A stretch of DNA of 64,000 nt from positions 140,038-204,037 of the forward strand of contig DOJW01000004.1 in NCBI GenBank assembly GCA_003511165.1, read 5' to 3'. Source of the DNA: Candidatus Dependentiae bacterium. GTDB lineage: Bacteria > Babelota > Babeliae > Babelales > UBA12411. A program made the translations under genes and the position numbers. This document shows, piece after piece, positions 1-8,378 of the stretch. How positions within the stretch are numbered: position 1 is the stretch's first letter; the number at the start of each line of letters is the position of its first letter. The notes below the pieces were generated by a model, which saw only the letters and a list, made by a program, of their open reading frames with translations, was not told the origin of the DNA and ran no database searches.

Positions 1-524
1 ACCAATTTTCTAAAAAACTCCATACGATCAATTGTTTGTCCGACCTTAATTTCAAAAGCGATAGCTTTCCAATCCGAAGGACTTCCTATGCCATAAAGAC
101 AGGAAATGCTGCTAACAATAATCACATCATTTCGAGTCATGAGAGATGCTGTAGCTTTGAGTCGCATAAGTTCGATCTGCTTATTTACTCTAGAATCTTT
201 TTCGATATAAGTGTTTGTCGCAGGGATAAAAGATTCAGGCTGGTAGTAATCGAAATATGAAACAAAATATTCAACACGATTTTTTGGAAAAAGTTCTTTG
301 AGTTCGCTGTAAAGTTGAAAAGCTAAAGTTTTATTGTGAACTAAAACCAAAGTTGGTTTATTTATCTGAGCTACGACATTAGCAATCGTAAATGTTTTAC
401 CACTTCCGGTGATACCATGCAAAACTTGAAGTGGATATTTTTCATATCCATCAGCTAATTTTTCAATAGCTTTTGGCTGATCGCCTGCAGGTTTAAAATT
501 GCTAACTAACTCAAATTTATTCAT
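1..524 (-). CDS. uvrB: UvrABC excinuclease subunit B, N-terminal part (runs off the window)
   Basis: UvrB is the damage-verifying helicase-like subunit of nucleotide excision repair; it is loaded by UvrA and recruits UvrC. Translating the minus strand from the ATG at 522-524 gives about 174 codons before the window edge. Visible family features are the N-terminal FKPAGDQPKAI motif, the Walker A GITGSGKT at residues 37-44, PTLVLVHNKTLAFQLY (motif Ia), and the beta-hairpin region with YFVSYFDYYQPESF and TYIEKDS that clamps DNA. The C-terminal helicase motifs and UVR domain lie outside the window. The gene is on the same strand as uvrA, with one unrelated secreted-protein gene between them, so the three could be co-transcribed. 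Identity is certain from the motifs; only completeness is unknown. Confidence 0.96.
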   Translation of the reverse strand, partial: MNKFELVSNFKPAGDQPKAIEKLADGYEKYPLQVLHGITGSGKTFTIANVVAQINKPTLVLVHNKTLAFQLYSELKELFPKNRVEYFVSYFDYYQPESFIPATNTYIEKDSRVNKQIELMRLKATASLMTRNDVIIVSSISCLYGIGSPSDWKAIAFEIKVGQTIDRMEFFRKL

Positions 525-542
525 AAATATTTTTCTCTATTT

Positions 543-2345
543 TTAATTTTGACTTTTTGCCGCAATAACAGGATTCAACGTTCTTATAGCTTCTGAATAA
601 ATATCATAAAGTGAAATCCCTGAGGAACTTGAAGCTCCACCATCTATTTTTTTTTGAGCATTTCTTAAATCTGTTAAACAATCTTTTATTGCATTTAACA
701 AAATTATACTTTCAGGACTTTCAAAATTTAAACTTCTGATTGGTTTAAAACATCTATGGAAACAAACATTAATAGTTGGATCTATTAAATATTCAAATAT
801 TCCCAAAACTTGTTCATGCGAAGGAAGAGTAATGATTCCCAAAATAGAAATTCTTAAAACGTCTCGACTTATTTCATTTAGAACTTGCTCCCAAGATTTT
901 TCGCAAACTCCATAATTTTCGATATTTATATCAACTTGGTCTGAAAATGCATGCAATAAATCCGCTCGCTCAACCATTTGATCATCAATCCTAATACAAG
1001 GAACTCTACATCCATACATATCTATTTGCGCTAAAGTAGCAGAACGATCTGCTCTATACTCTTCAATTTGAGAAGAGTTCATAACTGTAGAGCTAGATGT
1101 CCTTGATAAAATTGGAATTGGTAAAAATCTTTTTTCTTGAGGGAAGTATTTTCTTAAGTCAAACAAAGTTATTGAGTATTCACAATCACAAAATCTATCC
1201 GTAAAAGATATTGGATTATGTTCTCTTTCAATCATTTTTGGATCAAAAATTTTAAGAAATTTAGATTGTTCTACATTCGCTTCTTGTTGTGCAGAGAATA
1301 TTCCACTGATTTTTGCAAGTCTAAAAGCTGAATCTAGCTCTTCTCTTTTTTCCTTTTCTAACACTTTTGGATCTGTAGGAACAAATTTTATATCTTTAAC
1401 TTTTTCTGCCTGTTTTCTTCTTACAACCTGCTCTAAAATAATTTCGCTGCGAAGTCGCATTAATTTTTCTATAGGAGAAAAACTTTCCTCACGCGAAAGT
1501 TTTTTAATCGAGAAAATTTTATAAAATTCTAAATATGAGTTATCTTCTTCCTCAATTTGTTTTAAACTCCACTCCCGCAACAAAAGAAAAGCTCTTTTAA
1601 AAAGACTAAAAGTTCCATCCGCGGTCATTTCGGTAACGACTGTTCTATTTTTTTCGACCAATTTCCTTTGCAATCGAGCTCTAGCAGATACTGCAGCCAC
1701 CGCGCCATGTTTATCTGAGCTCGCTTTTAATAACATTCCAGCTAAGGATTCTTCCATCTGCATTTTTGCTTCATTTTCTGAAAATTCTTTTTCCGCTCTT
1801 TTGCAATGTTCTTTGTAAGTATCAATTGGAGAATCCACCCCCAAAAAACCTTTATAAATTACCTCACAAGCATCTGAAAGAGTTTCATCTGCATCAGGGT
1901 TTTCTTGCTTCCTTTTTCTAAAAAAGAGCTCATAATCTCTCTGAGTTTTTTCTAAATTAGGCTGAAGCCTAAACCAATCTTCTCGAACGCTATAATCTGT
2001 AAGAATTTTTTGCTTACCTTCTAAATATTTATATAAAGGCAGGAGCATAATGTTCCAAATTTTGCATATCTTTTTCAATTCTGCATCACAATGCATCTGT
2101 TCTGTAACAAAACTTAAATCAGCTTTAAATTCTGTATCGTCAAATTCTCCATCTTTATTTGTAAAATGTTCAAGACCAACATAGCAACCTTTAAAAACTT
2201 TTTCATGTAACGCTTTTACATGCTGCAATGTTTGCTTCATGCTTTCTAACTGTTCATATGAAAATTCATCAAACTTACCACCCGCTGATAAAAAACTTGT
2301 TATAAGTAAAAGACACAAAAATATTTTTTTTAATATATTTTTCAT
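543..2345 (-). CDS. Secreted protein of unknown function, 600 aa
   Basis: I do not recognise a family. The start is well supported: a GGAGGT ribosome site sits 10 nt before the ATG. The N-terminus is a classical Sec signal peptide (lysines at 3, 6 and 7, hydrophobic core LFLCLLLITSFLSAG, likely cleavage near residue 22), so the protein is exported. The mature part is rich in Lys and Glu, mostly predicted helical, with scattered cysteines, and ends after a short poly-serine tract (GGASSSSG) near residue 580. It lies between uvrA and uvrB on the same strand, 18 nt from uvrB and 25 nt from uvrA, although nothing links it to DNA repair. It may be a host-directed or periplasmic protein specific to this lineage. 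The short Ser tract recalls the Ser-rich linker of the exported RING protein at 11016. Confidence 0.8.
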   Translation of the reverse strand: MKNILKKIFLCLLLITSFLSAGGKFDEFSYEQLESMKQTLQHVKALHEKVFKGCYVGLEHFTNKDGEFDDTEFKADLSFVTEQMHCDAELKKICKIWNIMLLPLYKYLEGKQKILTDYSVREDWFRLQPNLEKTQRDYELFFRKRKQENPDADETLSDACEVIYKGFLGVDSPIDTYKEHCKRAEKEFSENEAKMQMEESLAGMLLKASSDKHGAVAAVSARARLQRKLVEKNRTVVTEMTADGTFSLFKRAFLLLREWSLKQIEEEDNSYLEFYKIFSIKKLSREESFSPIEKLMRLRSEIILEQVVRRKQAEKVKDIKFVPTDPKVLEKEKREELDSAFRLAKISGIFSAQQEANVEQSKFLKIFDPKMIEREHNPISFTDRFCDCEYSITLFDLRKYFPQEKRFLPIPILSRTSSSTVMNSSQIEEYRADRSATLAQIDMYGCRVPCIRIDDQMVERADLLHAFSDQVDINIENYGVCEKSWEQVLNEISRDVLRISILGIITLPSHEQVLGIFEYLIDPTINVCFHRCFKPIRSLNFESPESIILLNAIKDCLTDLRNAQKKIDGGASSSSGISLYDIYSEAIRTLNPVIAAKSQN

Positions 2346-2370
2346 AATTTAAATGACCTCCATAATCCAC

Positions 2371-5190
2371 TTATTTTATTTGTAATATTTTTTTAAGAAA
2401 TTGACCTGTAAAACTTTTTTTGTTTTTCGCAATTTCATCAGGAGTTCCACATGCAACTATTTCGCCACCACCACGACCACCTTCTGGTCCCAAATCAATC
2501 ACATAATCTGCATTTTTAATAATGTCTAAGTTATGTTCTATAACAAGGCATGTTGCGCCTTTATTCACAAGTCGATTAAGCACTCCGAGCAATTTGTTCA
2601 CATCATCAAAATGAAGCCCTGTTGTTGGCTCATCGAGAATGTAAAGCGTATCTTTGGTCGAAATTTTGGATAATTCTTTACTTAGTTTTACTCGCTGTGC
2701 CTCTCCACCTGAAAGCGTTGTCGCACTTTGACCTAGTTCAATATATCCAAGGCCTACATCAAACAATGTTTGAAGTTTTCGCTTGATACTTGGGATCGAA
2801 TCAAAAAATTTCACCGCTTCTTCAACATTCATTGTCAAAACTTGGTGAATATTTTTGCCTTTGTATAAAATTTCTAATGTTTCGCGATTATAACGTTTAC
2901 CTTGGCATTCTTCACACTTCACATAAACGTCTGGCAAAAAGTGCATCTCCATGCATATCGTTCCATCACCTTGGCATTTTTCGCATCTTCCACCTTTTAC
3001 ATTGAAAGAAAATCTTCCTTCTCTGTAGCCTCTTATTTGCGACTCTTTGGTAGATGCAAAAAGTTTACGAATGTCATCGAACAATTTTACATAAGTCGCA
3101 GGGTTGCTGCGCGGAGTTCGCCCTATAGGCATTTGATCAATATTTACTAGATTTTTAAAATTATGTTTTATAGCATCACATTTACCTGGTAAATCTTTAG
3201 ATCCATAAAACTCTTGTGACAATGTTTTTGCTAAAATTTCGTTAACAAGCGTTGATTTACCAGAACCAGAAACACCGGTTACACAAACCAAAACTTCTGT
3301 CGGAATTTTAACATTAATATTTTTTAAGTTATTTTCTTTGGCGCCAATTATTTCAAAAAAATCTTTGGGCTGTCGTTTTTTATCGCTGCCTTCGATTTTT
3401 ATAGCGCCACTCAAATATTTTCCAGTCAAACTATTTTTGTTATCTTGCACATCTTTTGGCGTACCAAATGCAATCAGATTTCCGCCATGCACACCCGCAC
3501 CCGGACCAATATCTACAACAAAATCTGCTTCCAAAATTGTTTCTTCATCATGTTCGACAACTATGACACTGTTTCCAAGATCACGTAATCTTTTGAGAGT
3601 ATTGATAAGTTTGGCATTATCACGCTGGTGTAGACCAATTGACGGTTCATCCAAAACATACATAACACCCATCAAGTTGGAACCAATTTGCGTCGCAAGC
3701 CTTATTCGTTGTGCTTCCCCACCAGATAAAGTTTCCATAGTTCTTGATAAACTCAAATACCCAAGTCCAACATCTTGCAGAAATGTTAATCTTGTTTTTA
3801 TTTCTTTCAAAATAAGTTCTGCAATAGTTGAATCTGTTTTATTAAGCTTTAAATCTTCGAAAAATTTGAGCGAAGAGTAAATATCTAAATTTGTAATTTC
3901 GATAATATTTTTGCCACCAACCAAAACAGAAAGCACTTCCTTCTTCAGACGTTTACCTTGGCATATTTCGCAAAAATTGCTTCGCATATAATTTTCAAAA
4001 TCTCTTTTGCGATAATCTTTTTCCGATTGGTTATAAAGTCGCAAAAGCATAGGTATAACACCTTCATATCCAGATAAATAATTAAGTTCTTTCGCACTCA
4101 AACGTTTCTTTTTTAAAAGTTCTTTTTCTAAGTTTGTATCAAGCCCATACAAAATAATTTTTTGAACTATTTTATCAATCTCTTTAAATGGCTGGAAAAT
4201 ATTGAATCCACATATTCTGCTGATCGAAGTAATTCGCTCAATTCTAAAATTTTCGCCAAGAGCTGCACGCAAACCTTTGATAGCACCATCAGCGATAGCT
4301 AATGTTTTATCAGGCACAACCAAATCTTCATCAAAGCTATATTTTGCGCCGAGTCCACTACAGTTTTCACAAGCACCAAAAGGAGAGTTGAACGAAAAAT
4401 CTCGAGGCTCAAAATTTGGTAGGAAAATCTCACACTTTAAACATGCAAGATGATTGGTATATAATTTTTCAATTTTTTTATTTCCAGAATTTATTCGAAT
4501 TTGCAAATATCCTTTTGCAAGAGCAAGAGCGGTTTGGATCGAATCTGAAATCTGCACACGATCTTTGACAACTAATTGATCCACAATCACTGAAATGTCA
4601 TGTTTTTTATTTTTATCTAGCTCAATTGTATCAGAGCAAAAATATTGTGTTCCGTTAACTAAAACGGTTGAAAATCCAGATTTATCAAGTTCTTCAAAAA
4701 CTTTTTGAAAACTTCCTTTTTTCTGACGAACGATTGGAGACAATATCTCAATCTCTTTGCCTTCAAACTGCATAATATTATTTAGGATCGCATCAATAGT
4801 TTGTGCTTGGACTAAATCTCCGCAGTTTGGACAATGAGGCTTGCCAATTCGTGCGTACAAAAGTCTTAAATAATCATAAATTTCTGTAGTTGTACCAACA
4901 GTACTTCGAGGATTTTTAGAAGCAGATTTTTGTTCAATGGAAATAGCAGGGCTTAAACCTTCTATAGAATCCACATCAGGTTTGTCCATAACGCCCAAAA
5001 ATTGGCGTGCATAGCTTGATAAACTTTCGACATAACGTCTTTGACCTTCGGCATAAAGTGTGTCAAAAGCTAGAGAAGATTTACCAGATCCAGAAACACC
5101 TGTTATCACAACAAGCTTGTTTCTGGGAATCTCTAAATCTATGTTTTTCAAGTTGTGATGCCTTGCACCACGAATCTTTATCATATCCAT
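2371..5190 (-). CDS. uvrA: UvrABC excinuclease subunit A
   Basis: UvrA is the dimeric ABC-ATPase that finds bulky DNA lesions and loads UvrB. The protein is full length (939 aa from the chosen start; the family is about 940). It shows the N-terminal RGARHHNLKNIDLEIPR motif, Walker A GVSGSGKSS and the second GVSGSGKST, two signature motifs (LSGGEAQRIRLA and LSGGEAQRVKLS), two Walker B/D-loop segments (YVLDEPSIGLHQRD and YILDEPTTGLHFDD), and the zinc-finger cysteine pairs (CPNCG; CEKCQGDG and CEECQGKRY). An upstream in-frame ATG at 5205 would add five residues, but a GGGGG run 8 nt before the ATG at 5190 favours MDMIKIRG. It heads a minus-strand run ending in uvrB. Confidence 0.97.
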   Translation of the reverse strand: MDMIKIRGARHHNLKNIDLEIPRNKLVVITGVSGSGKSSLAFDTLYAEGQRRYVESLSSYARQFLGVMDKPDVDSIEGLSPAISIEQKSASKNPRSTVGTTTEIYDYLRLLYARIGKPHCPNCGDLVQAQTIDAILNNIMQFEGKEIEILSPIVRQKKGSFQKVFEELDKSGFSTVLVNGTQYFCSDTIELDKNKKHDISVIVDQLVVKDRVQISDSIQTALALAKGYLQIRINSGNKKIEKLYTNHLACLKCEIFLPNFEPRDFSFNSPFGACENCSGLGAKYSFDEDLVVPDKTLAIADGAIKGLRAALGENFRIERITSISRICGFNIFQPFKEIDKIVQKIILYGLDTNLEKELLKKKRLSAKELNYLSGYEGVIPMLLRLYNQSEKDYRKRDFENYMRSNFCEICQGKRLKKEVLSVLVGGKNIIEITNLDIYSSLKFFEDLKLNKTDSTIAELILKEIKTRLTFLQDVGLGYLSLSRTMETLSGGEAQRIRLATQIGSNLMGVMYVLDEPSIGLHQRDNAKLINTLKRLRDLGNSVIVVEHDEETILEADFVVDIGPGAGVHGGNLIAFGTPKDVQDNKNSLTGKYLSGAIKIEGSDKKRQPKDFFEIIGAKENNLKNINVKIPTEVLVCVTGVSGSGKSTLVNEILAKTLSQEFYGSKDLPGKCDAIKHNFKNLVNIDQMPIGRTPRSNPATYVKLFDDIRKLFASTKESQIRGYREGRFSFNVKGGRCEKCQGDGTICMEMHFLPDVYVKCEECQGKRYNRETLEILYKGKNIHQVLTMNVEEAVKFFDSIPSIKRKLQTLFDVGLGYIELGQSATTLSGGEAQRVKLSKELSKISTKDTLYILDEPTTGLHFDDVNKLLGVLNRLVNKGATCLVIEHNLDIIKNADYVIDLGPEGGRGGGEIVACGTPDEIAKNKKSFTGQFLKKILQIK

Positions 5191-5461
5191 AAAAAAAGCC
5201 CCCAAAAGTCATAATCCTAAAAGCCTTATCTTAACAGCTATTTTCAACCTAAACAAGGGGTCTTGATTGCCAAATAGAAATTTTCGCACTTTTGTTAACA
5301 TTTTATTGAAATTTAACTATAAATTTGTGTTTTTATTAGATTTTGAACTAAAAACCACGTTTTTACTGAAAAACCATCTGTGAATAGTTGACCCTTTGCA
5401 ATAAAACAAATTACATTTAAAATGGTTAAAATCATAACAACATTTTAACGAAAGTAATTTT

Positions 5462-6565
5462 ATGAAAAATATGAAAAAATTAAATATTGCTAAACTTTTT
5501 TTACTTGCCACAGTTGTTGGCTCAGTTTTGTTTTTTGCATCTTGTGGAGAACCTGAAAGTGAATCTACTTTACCGCTACCAATAACTACTAAAACATCTG
5601 TAACGAAATCATTAAATCAACCAATAACCCTTAACCCTTTACGAATAACCCATAATCCTTCATTATGTAGGTCTAAATCTCCTATAGTAAGCCCTGAAGA
5701 TAGTAGACCAGTAGCCGATTCAGGTGTTAGTCCAAACGTAGGTGATGGGACTGTACTTTGTTCGCAAGTTATTTCTTTTGCAAAGCGAGGTATAAGGCTT
5801 ACCATGGAAGATGAGGTTGATACCGATTGTTCCCCTGAAAAAACGTATATTTTTGCAGCTGTTTATGATGGGCATGGCGGAGACGAAGTTGCTAAGTATT
5901 TAAAACAAAATTTAAAAGAGAAGATTCTTCAAAATATAAGAGTTGGCACATTCAAAGAAAACATTTCAGCAGCATTTTTAGAAGTAGATAAAATGATTCA
6001 TCAAGTTGATGCTCATATAGAAGACGGTGCTGGTTATGTAGGTTCATGTGCGACTACTGTTTTTATTGATAAAAGAACTAGAATTGCGTATTTTGCAAAT
6101 CTTGGAGATAGCAGAACTATTTTAATAACAGAAAACGGTGGAGTCCATTTTAGCACAAAAGATCATAAACCCAATAATCCAGAAGAACAAGCTAGAATTG
6201 AAGGAGCTGGTGGATGCGTGTTTTCTAATAGAGTTAATGGTAATCTAGCGGTTTCTAGGGCGTTTGGAGACTATTTTTTTAAACCTGTGCAAGGTGATGG
6301 TACAATTGATATTAATAAATATTTAGTTTCTCCTATCCCTAATGTAACTGCTGTACAATTACAACCAACTGACAAATTTATAGTTTTAGCTTGTGATGGA
6401 ATTTGGGACGTCTTTAGAAATGAAGAAGTTGCGCAATTTGTCTTAGCACAATCGCAAGCTGGAAGTAAAAATATTGCAAAAGATTTAGTTGATAAAGCAT
6501 TGAGCCGCGAAAAACATTCTACCGACAACTGTTCTGCAATTGTTATATCGCTTGATATTCATTAA
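5462..6565 (+). CDS. Exported lipoprotein-type PP2C family protein phosphatase
   Basis: This is a metal-dependent Ser/Thr phosphatase of the PP2C (PPM) fold, closer in motif layout to eukaryotic PP2Cs than to bacterial SpoIIE/RsbU types. The first 30 residues form a signal peptide ending in a lipobox-like FFASC, so the protein should be exported and perhaps lipid-anchored. Residues 35-95 are a low-complexity Thr/Pro/Ser spacer. The catalytic domain follows with all expected motifs: RxTMED (M115-E116-D117), VYDGHGG with D136 and G137, GDSRT with D216, ACDGIWD with D312, and TDN with D355, that is, all the metal-binding aspartates. Length is 367 aa. It is monocistronic and followed by a strong terminator. 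Because the catalytic part lies outside the cytoplasm, its substrates are probably not the bacterium's own cytosolic proteins. Host targeting is my inference. Confidence 0.92.
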   Translation: MKNMKKLNIAKLFLLATVVGSVLFFASCGEPESESTLPLPITTKTSVTKSLNQPITLNPLRITHNPSLCRSKSPIVSPEDSRPVADSGVSPNVGDGTVLCSQVISFAKRGIRLTMEDEVDTDCSPEKTYIFAAVYDGHGGDEVAKYLKQNLKEKILQNIRVGTFKENISAAFLEVDKMIHQVDAHIEDGAGYVGSCATTVFIDKRTRIAYFANLGDSRTILITENGGVHFSTKDHKPNNPEEQARIEGAGGCVFSNRVNGNLAVSRAFGDYFFKPVQGDGTIDINKYLVSPIPNVTAVQLQPTDKFIVLACDGIWDVFRNEEVAQFVLAQSQAGSKNIAKDLVDKALSREKHSTDNCSAIVISLDIH

Positions 6566-6586
6566 AAACAACTTTAATCAAAATTT

Positions 6587-6618
6587 AAAGGCTTGCGAAA
6601 TTTCGCAAGCCTTTTTTT
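6587..6618 (+). terminator. Rho-independent terminator after the PP2C gene
   Basis: A perfect 28-nt palindrome (arms of AAAGGCTTGCGAAA and its complement) is followed by a run of T, 21 nt after the PP2C stop codon. Confidence 0.9.
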
Positions 6619-6674
6619 ATCTCATCAAATTAGAATTTAAAATAATAATTCTCGCATTTTTATTAAGCTTTTTC

Positions 6675-6703
6675 TTGACATGAAAAACTATCTTCAGTAG
6701 AGT
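6675..6703 (+). promoter_or_regulatory. Probable promoter of the tRNA-Lys/tRNA-Glu pair
   Basis: A consensus -35 box TTGACA (6675-6680) is followed after 17 nt by TAGAGT (4 of 6 matches to the -10 consensus), about 43 nt upstream of the mature tRNA-Lys. No gene lies between. Confidence 0.55.
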
Positions 6704-6745
6704 TGTCTACATGTGACATTTTTGAAATACACAAATAACGGGCAT

Positions 6746-6821
6746 GAGCCGCTAGCTCAGTCGGTAGAGCAACAGCCTTTTAAGCTGTGGGTCACAGGTT
6801 CGATCCCTGTGCGGCTCACCA
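6746..6821 (+). tRNA. tRNA-Lys (anticodon UUU)
   Basis: A full cloverleaf folds: acceptor GAGCCGC pairs with GCGGCTC, the D arm is GCTC...GAGC, the anticodon stem ACAGC/GCTGT encloses loop CTTTTAA with anticodon TTT at 6779-6781, and the T arm is ACAGG-TTCGATC-CCTGT. The CCA end is encoded (6819-6821). It is 76 nt long and lies 14 nt upstream of tRNA-Glu, probably in one transcript. Confidence 0.97.
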
Positions 6822-6835
6822 AAATTAAAATAAAT

Positions 6836-6911
6836 GCCCCCATCGTCTAGTTGGTTAGGACACAGGACTTTCATTCCTGTAACAGGGGTTCGAATCCCCT
6901 TGGGGGTACCA
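6836..6911 (+). tRNA. tRNA-Glu (anticodon UUC)
   Basis: The cloverleaf has acceptor GCCCCCA pairing with TGGGGGT (first pair G-U), anticodon loop CTTTCAT with anticodon TTC, T arm with GGTTCGAATCC, and an encoded CCA end. It is co-oriented and closely spaced with tRNA-Lys. Confidence 0.97.
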
Positions 6912-6942
6912 AAATAAAAACAATCCAAATAAAATCTAAAAA

Positions 6943-7149
6943 ATGAACAATCAAATCAAAAGTTTCTTACTTATTTTAGCCGGAATTTTCGTAATATTTT
7001 TCTTCGCTGCTGATTTAGTTTTAAAACTTATCGCACTTATTCTTGGTATCATTTTGATATTGATCGGAATCTCAATAAACAACTCAAACAACTTTACATC
7101 TTTTCATTCTTATAAATTTGTAAACTTCAAAAACATCTTCAAAAAGTGA
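6943..7149 (+). CDS. Small membrane protein, 68 aa
   Basis: A short protein with two predicted hydrophobic segments (about residues 7-21 and 25-47) separated by a single acidic residue, then a basic tail ending in KNIFKK. I do not recognise a family. It begins 31 nt after tRNA-Glu with no clear ribosome-binding site, so it may be read from the tRNA transcript. The arrangement (two helices, then a Lys-rich cytoplasmic tail) is the same as in the next gene at 7307, whose sequence also has the pattern of two Ile/Leu-rich helices with a Gly-Leu-Gly turn. The two could be diverged paralogues. Moderate confidence that it is a real gene, based on its composition and neighbour. Confidence 0.55.
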   Translation: MNNQIKSFLLILAGIFVIFFFAADLVLKLIALILGIILILIGISINNSNNFTSFHSYKFVNFKNIFKK

Positions 7150-7255
7150 AAGCCAACCACAAGCTTTCAAAATAAATTTTCTTTCATAAAAACAAATATT
7201 TTAATCTTTTAGTTTTATTCTTGTTTCTTAATGTTTTTCTTTGGTAATATTCTAT

Positions 7256-7285
7256 TTGACATATAACCCATTGCAAAAACATATT
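7256..7285 (+). promoter_or_regulatory. Probable promoter of the 84-aa membrane protein gene
   Basis: TTGACA (7256-7261), an 18-nt spacer and CATATT (7280-7285, 4 of 6 matches) lie just upstream of the AAGGAGAAAC ribosome site and GTG start at 7307. The promoter lies inside the longer open frame, which argues against the upstream ATG at 7241. Confidence 0.45.
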
Positions 7286-7306
7286 CAAAATAAAAAAGGA
7301 GAAACG

Positions 7307-7561
7307 GTGGATATAAAAGAAATTTATACAAAATCTTTGATCTGGATGAGAAAAAATCAAAGCTTATTGCTCGGCATTGGGATCTTACTTTTGGGTCTAT
7401 TTTTAATAATCAATTCACGCGAAATTATAATAAATTCGATCATTCTTGGACTTGGTTTAATCTGCATTTATTTCGGACTTCGTATGATAGGTCTTACAAA
7501 AGTAACTGATTATATCGATGAAACTGTTTTGAAAATTAAAAAATTAGTTTTTAAGAAATAA
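7307..7561 (+). CDS. Small membrane protein, 84 aa
   Basis: I chose the GTG at 7307 over the in-frame ATG at 7241 because an AAGGAGA ribosome site precedes the GTG by a normal distance and a candidate promoter overlaps the upstream codons. The protein has a short N-terminal charged region (DIKEIYTKSLIWMRKNQ), two hydrophobic helices (about 20-38 and 44-60, with LLLGIGILLLGLFLII and SIILGLGLICIYFGLRMIG), and a Lys-rich tail. No family recognised. A terminator follows directly. It may be a paralogue of the 68-aa protein upstream. Confidence 0.65.
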   Translation: MDIKEIYTKSLIWMRKNQSLLLGIGILLLGLFLIINSREIIINSIILGLGLICIYFGLRMIGLTKVTDYIDETVLKIKKLVFKK

Positions 7562-7564
7562 TAA

Positions 7565-7593
7565 AAGGGATCTTTATGATCCCTTATTTTTTT
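7565..7593 (+). terminator. Rho-independent terminator
   Basis: Stem AAGGGATC / GATCCCTT with loop TTTAT followed by A and seven T, starting 4 nt after the preceding stop codon. Confidence 0.85.
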
Positions 7594-7605
7594 ACACTAT
7601 ATTTT

Positions 7606-8055
7606 TTACTTATCTGGATATAACTTTTCTGAATATTTTTTCATTATTTGATAATAACTAGGAATTTGATGAAGCAACATTTCTGCAAATTCTTCTTTGT
7701 ACATATGAGAAGTTAAATTTCTACTATCAATCATTTTTAATGCAACATCTGTATCTTGCTCGGTCAATAAAGTTGCTTTACATGCGCTTTTTAAAGTCGG
7801 CTTAGGAGAACTAACTTCTAAAGTTGGAACTCCTCTTTTTTCTAAATATTTTTTTAAATATTTCCAAAAAAGATCCACTGAAAATTCAAATCGTTGAATC
7901 AAAGAATCGCGCAAAGATTTATATAATTCGTTGTACTCCAAAAACAAAGAGGGCGAATCTTTTTTCGATTCAAGTTTCTCTAAATTATTAAAAGCTTTAC
8001 CCAATGATTTTAAAGCGCTTTCTAAATTTTTATATTTTATTTTTAATTCGTCCAT
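7606..8055 (-). CDS. HEPN-fold protein of the nucleotidyltransferase substrate-binding (HI0074-like) family
   Basis: The four-helix HEPN family member that pairs with a minimal nucleotidyltransferase; such pairs act as type VII toxin-antitoxin modules in which the MNT partner modifies and silences the HEPN RNase. Visible features: helical N-terminus, SLIQRFEFSVDLFWKYLKKYL (residues 51-71, typical of TIGR01987), and the HEPN motif RNLTSH (R112 and H117, the RX4H catalytic pair) followed by a Tyr at 119. Length (149 aa) fits. The start has an AGAGGG ribosome site. It overlaps the MNT gene by 13 nt, which implies translational coupling. Whether the pair is an active toxin system or a domesticated enzyme cannot be told from sequence. 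Confidence 0.88.
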   Translation of the reverse strand: MDELKIKYKNLESALKSLGKAFNNLEKLESKKDSPSLFLEYNELYKSLRDSLIQRFEFSVDLFWKYLKKYLEKRGVPTLEVSSPKPTLKSACKATLLTEQDTDVALKMIDSRNLTSHMYKEEFAEMLLHQIPSYYQIMKKYSEKLYPDK

Positions 8056-8342
8056 TTTATACCCTCTTTTTCTATCTCCATTTTTAAATCAAGCGAAGCA
8101 CTATTTATATCCACAATATCTACAAACAAGGGGATAGTTGTTTCATCAATATCATTATAAATTGATAAAATTGTATCAAATGGAATTTTTTGCTTATTAT
8201 CTAAGGCTAAATCTATATCTGCTCCAGATTGATTAGTACCCCTAGCGCGCGATCCAAATAGATATATGGTGCAATATGGCAAATATTTTTGAATTATACT
8301 TATTAAAATAATCTTATAATCTTCAGATACATTATTTTTCAT
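8043..8342 (-). CDS. Minimal nucleotidyltransferase (MNT), partner of the HEPN protein
   Basis: A 99-aa DNA polymerase beta-like nucleotidyltransferase. The catalytic signature GSRARG (G30-S31) followed by GADIDLAL with D42 and D44 is present, and a later acidic strand (FVDIVD, around residue 75) offers the third metal-binding Asp. It lies immediately upstream of, and overlaps, the HEPN gene, the standard order for HI0073/HI0074-type pairs. In characterised type VII systems the MNT protein adds nucleotides (AMP) to the HEPN toxin. No Shine-Dalgarno is seen before the ATG at 8342, so expression may be low or the start may be slightly internal. Confidence 0.88.
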   Translation of the reverse strand: MKNNVSEDYKIILISIIQKYLPYCTIYLFGSRARGTNQSGADIDLALDNKQKIPFDTILSIYNDIDETTIPLFVDIVDINSASLDLKMEIEKEGIKWTN

Positions 8343-8378
8343 TTTTTTATTAAATTTAATTATTAAATTCGTATTAAA

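Noticed and set aside
36..260. Plus-strand 74-codon frame at the window start
   Set aside because: Antisense to uvrB, whose motifs are clear on the other strand.
3338..3880. 180-codon plus-strand open frame inside uvrA
   Set aside because: It is antisense to the conserved ABC core of uvrA, has no ribosome site and shows no protein-like composition.
5462..6565. Possibility that the PP2C is a phage or IS cargo gene
   Set aside because: No transposase, integrase, terminal repeats or composition break flank it; the nearby tRNA genes lack a duplicated 3' end that would mark an attachment site.
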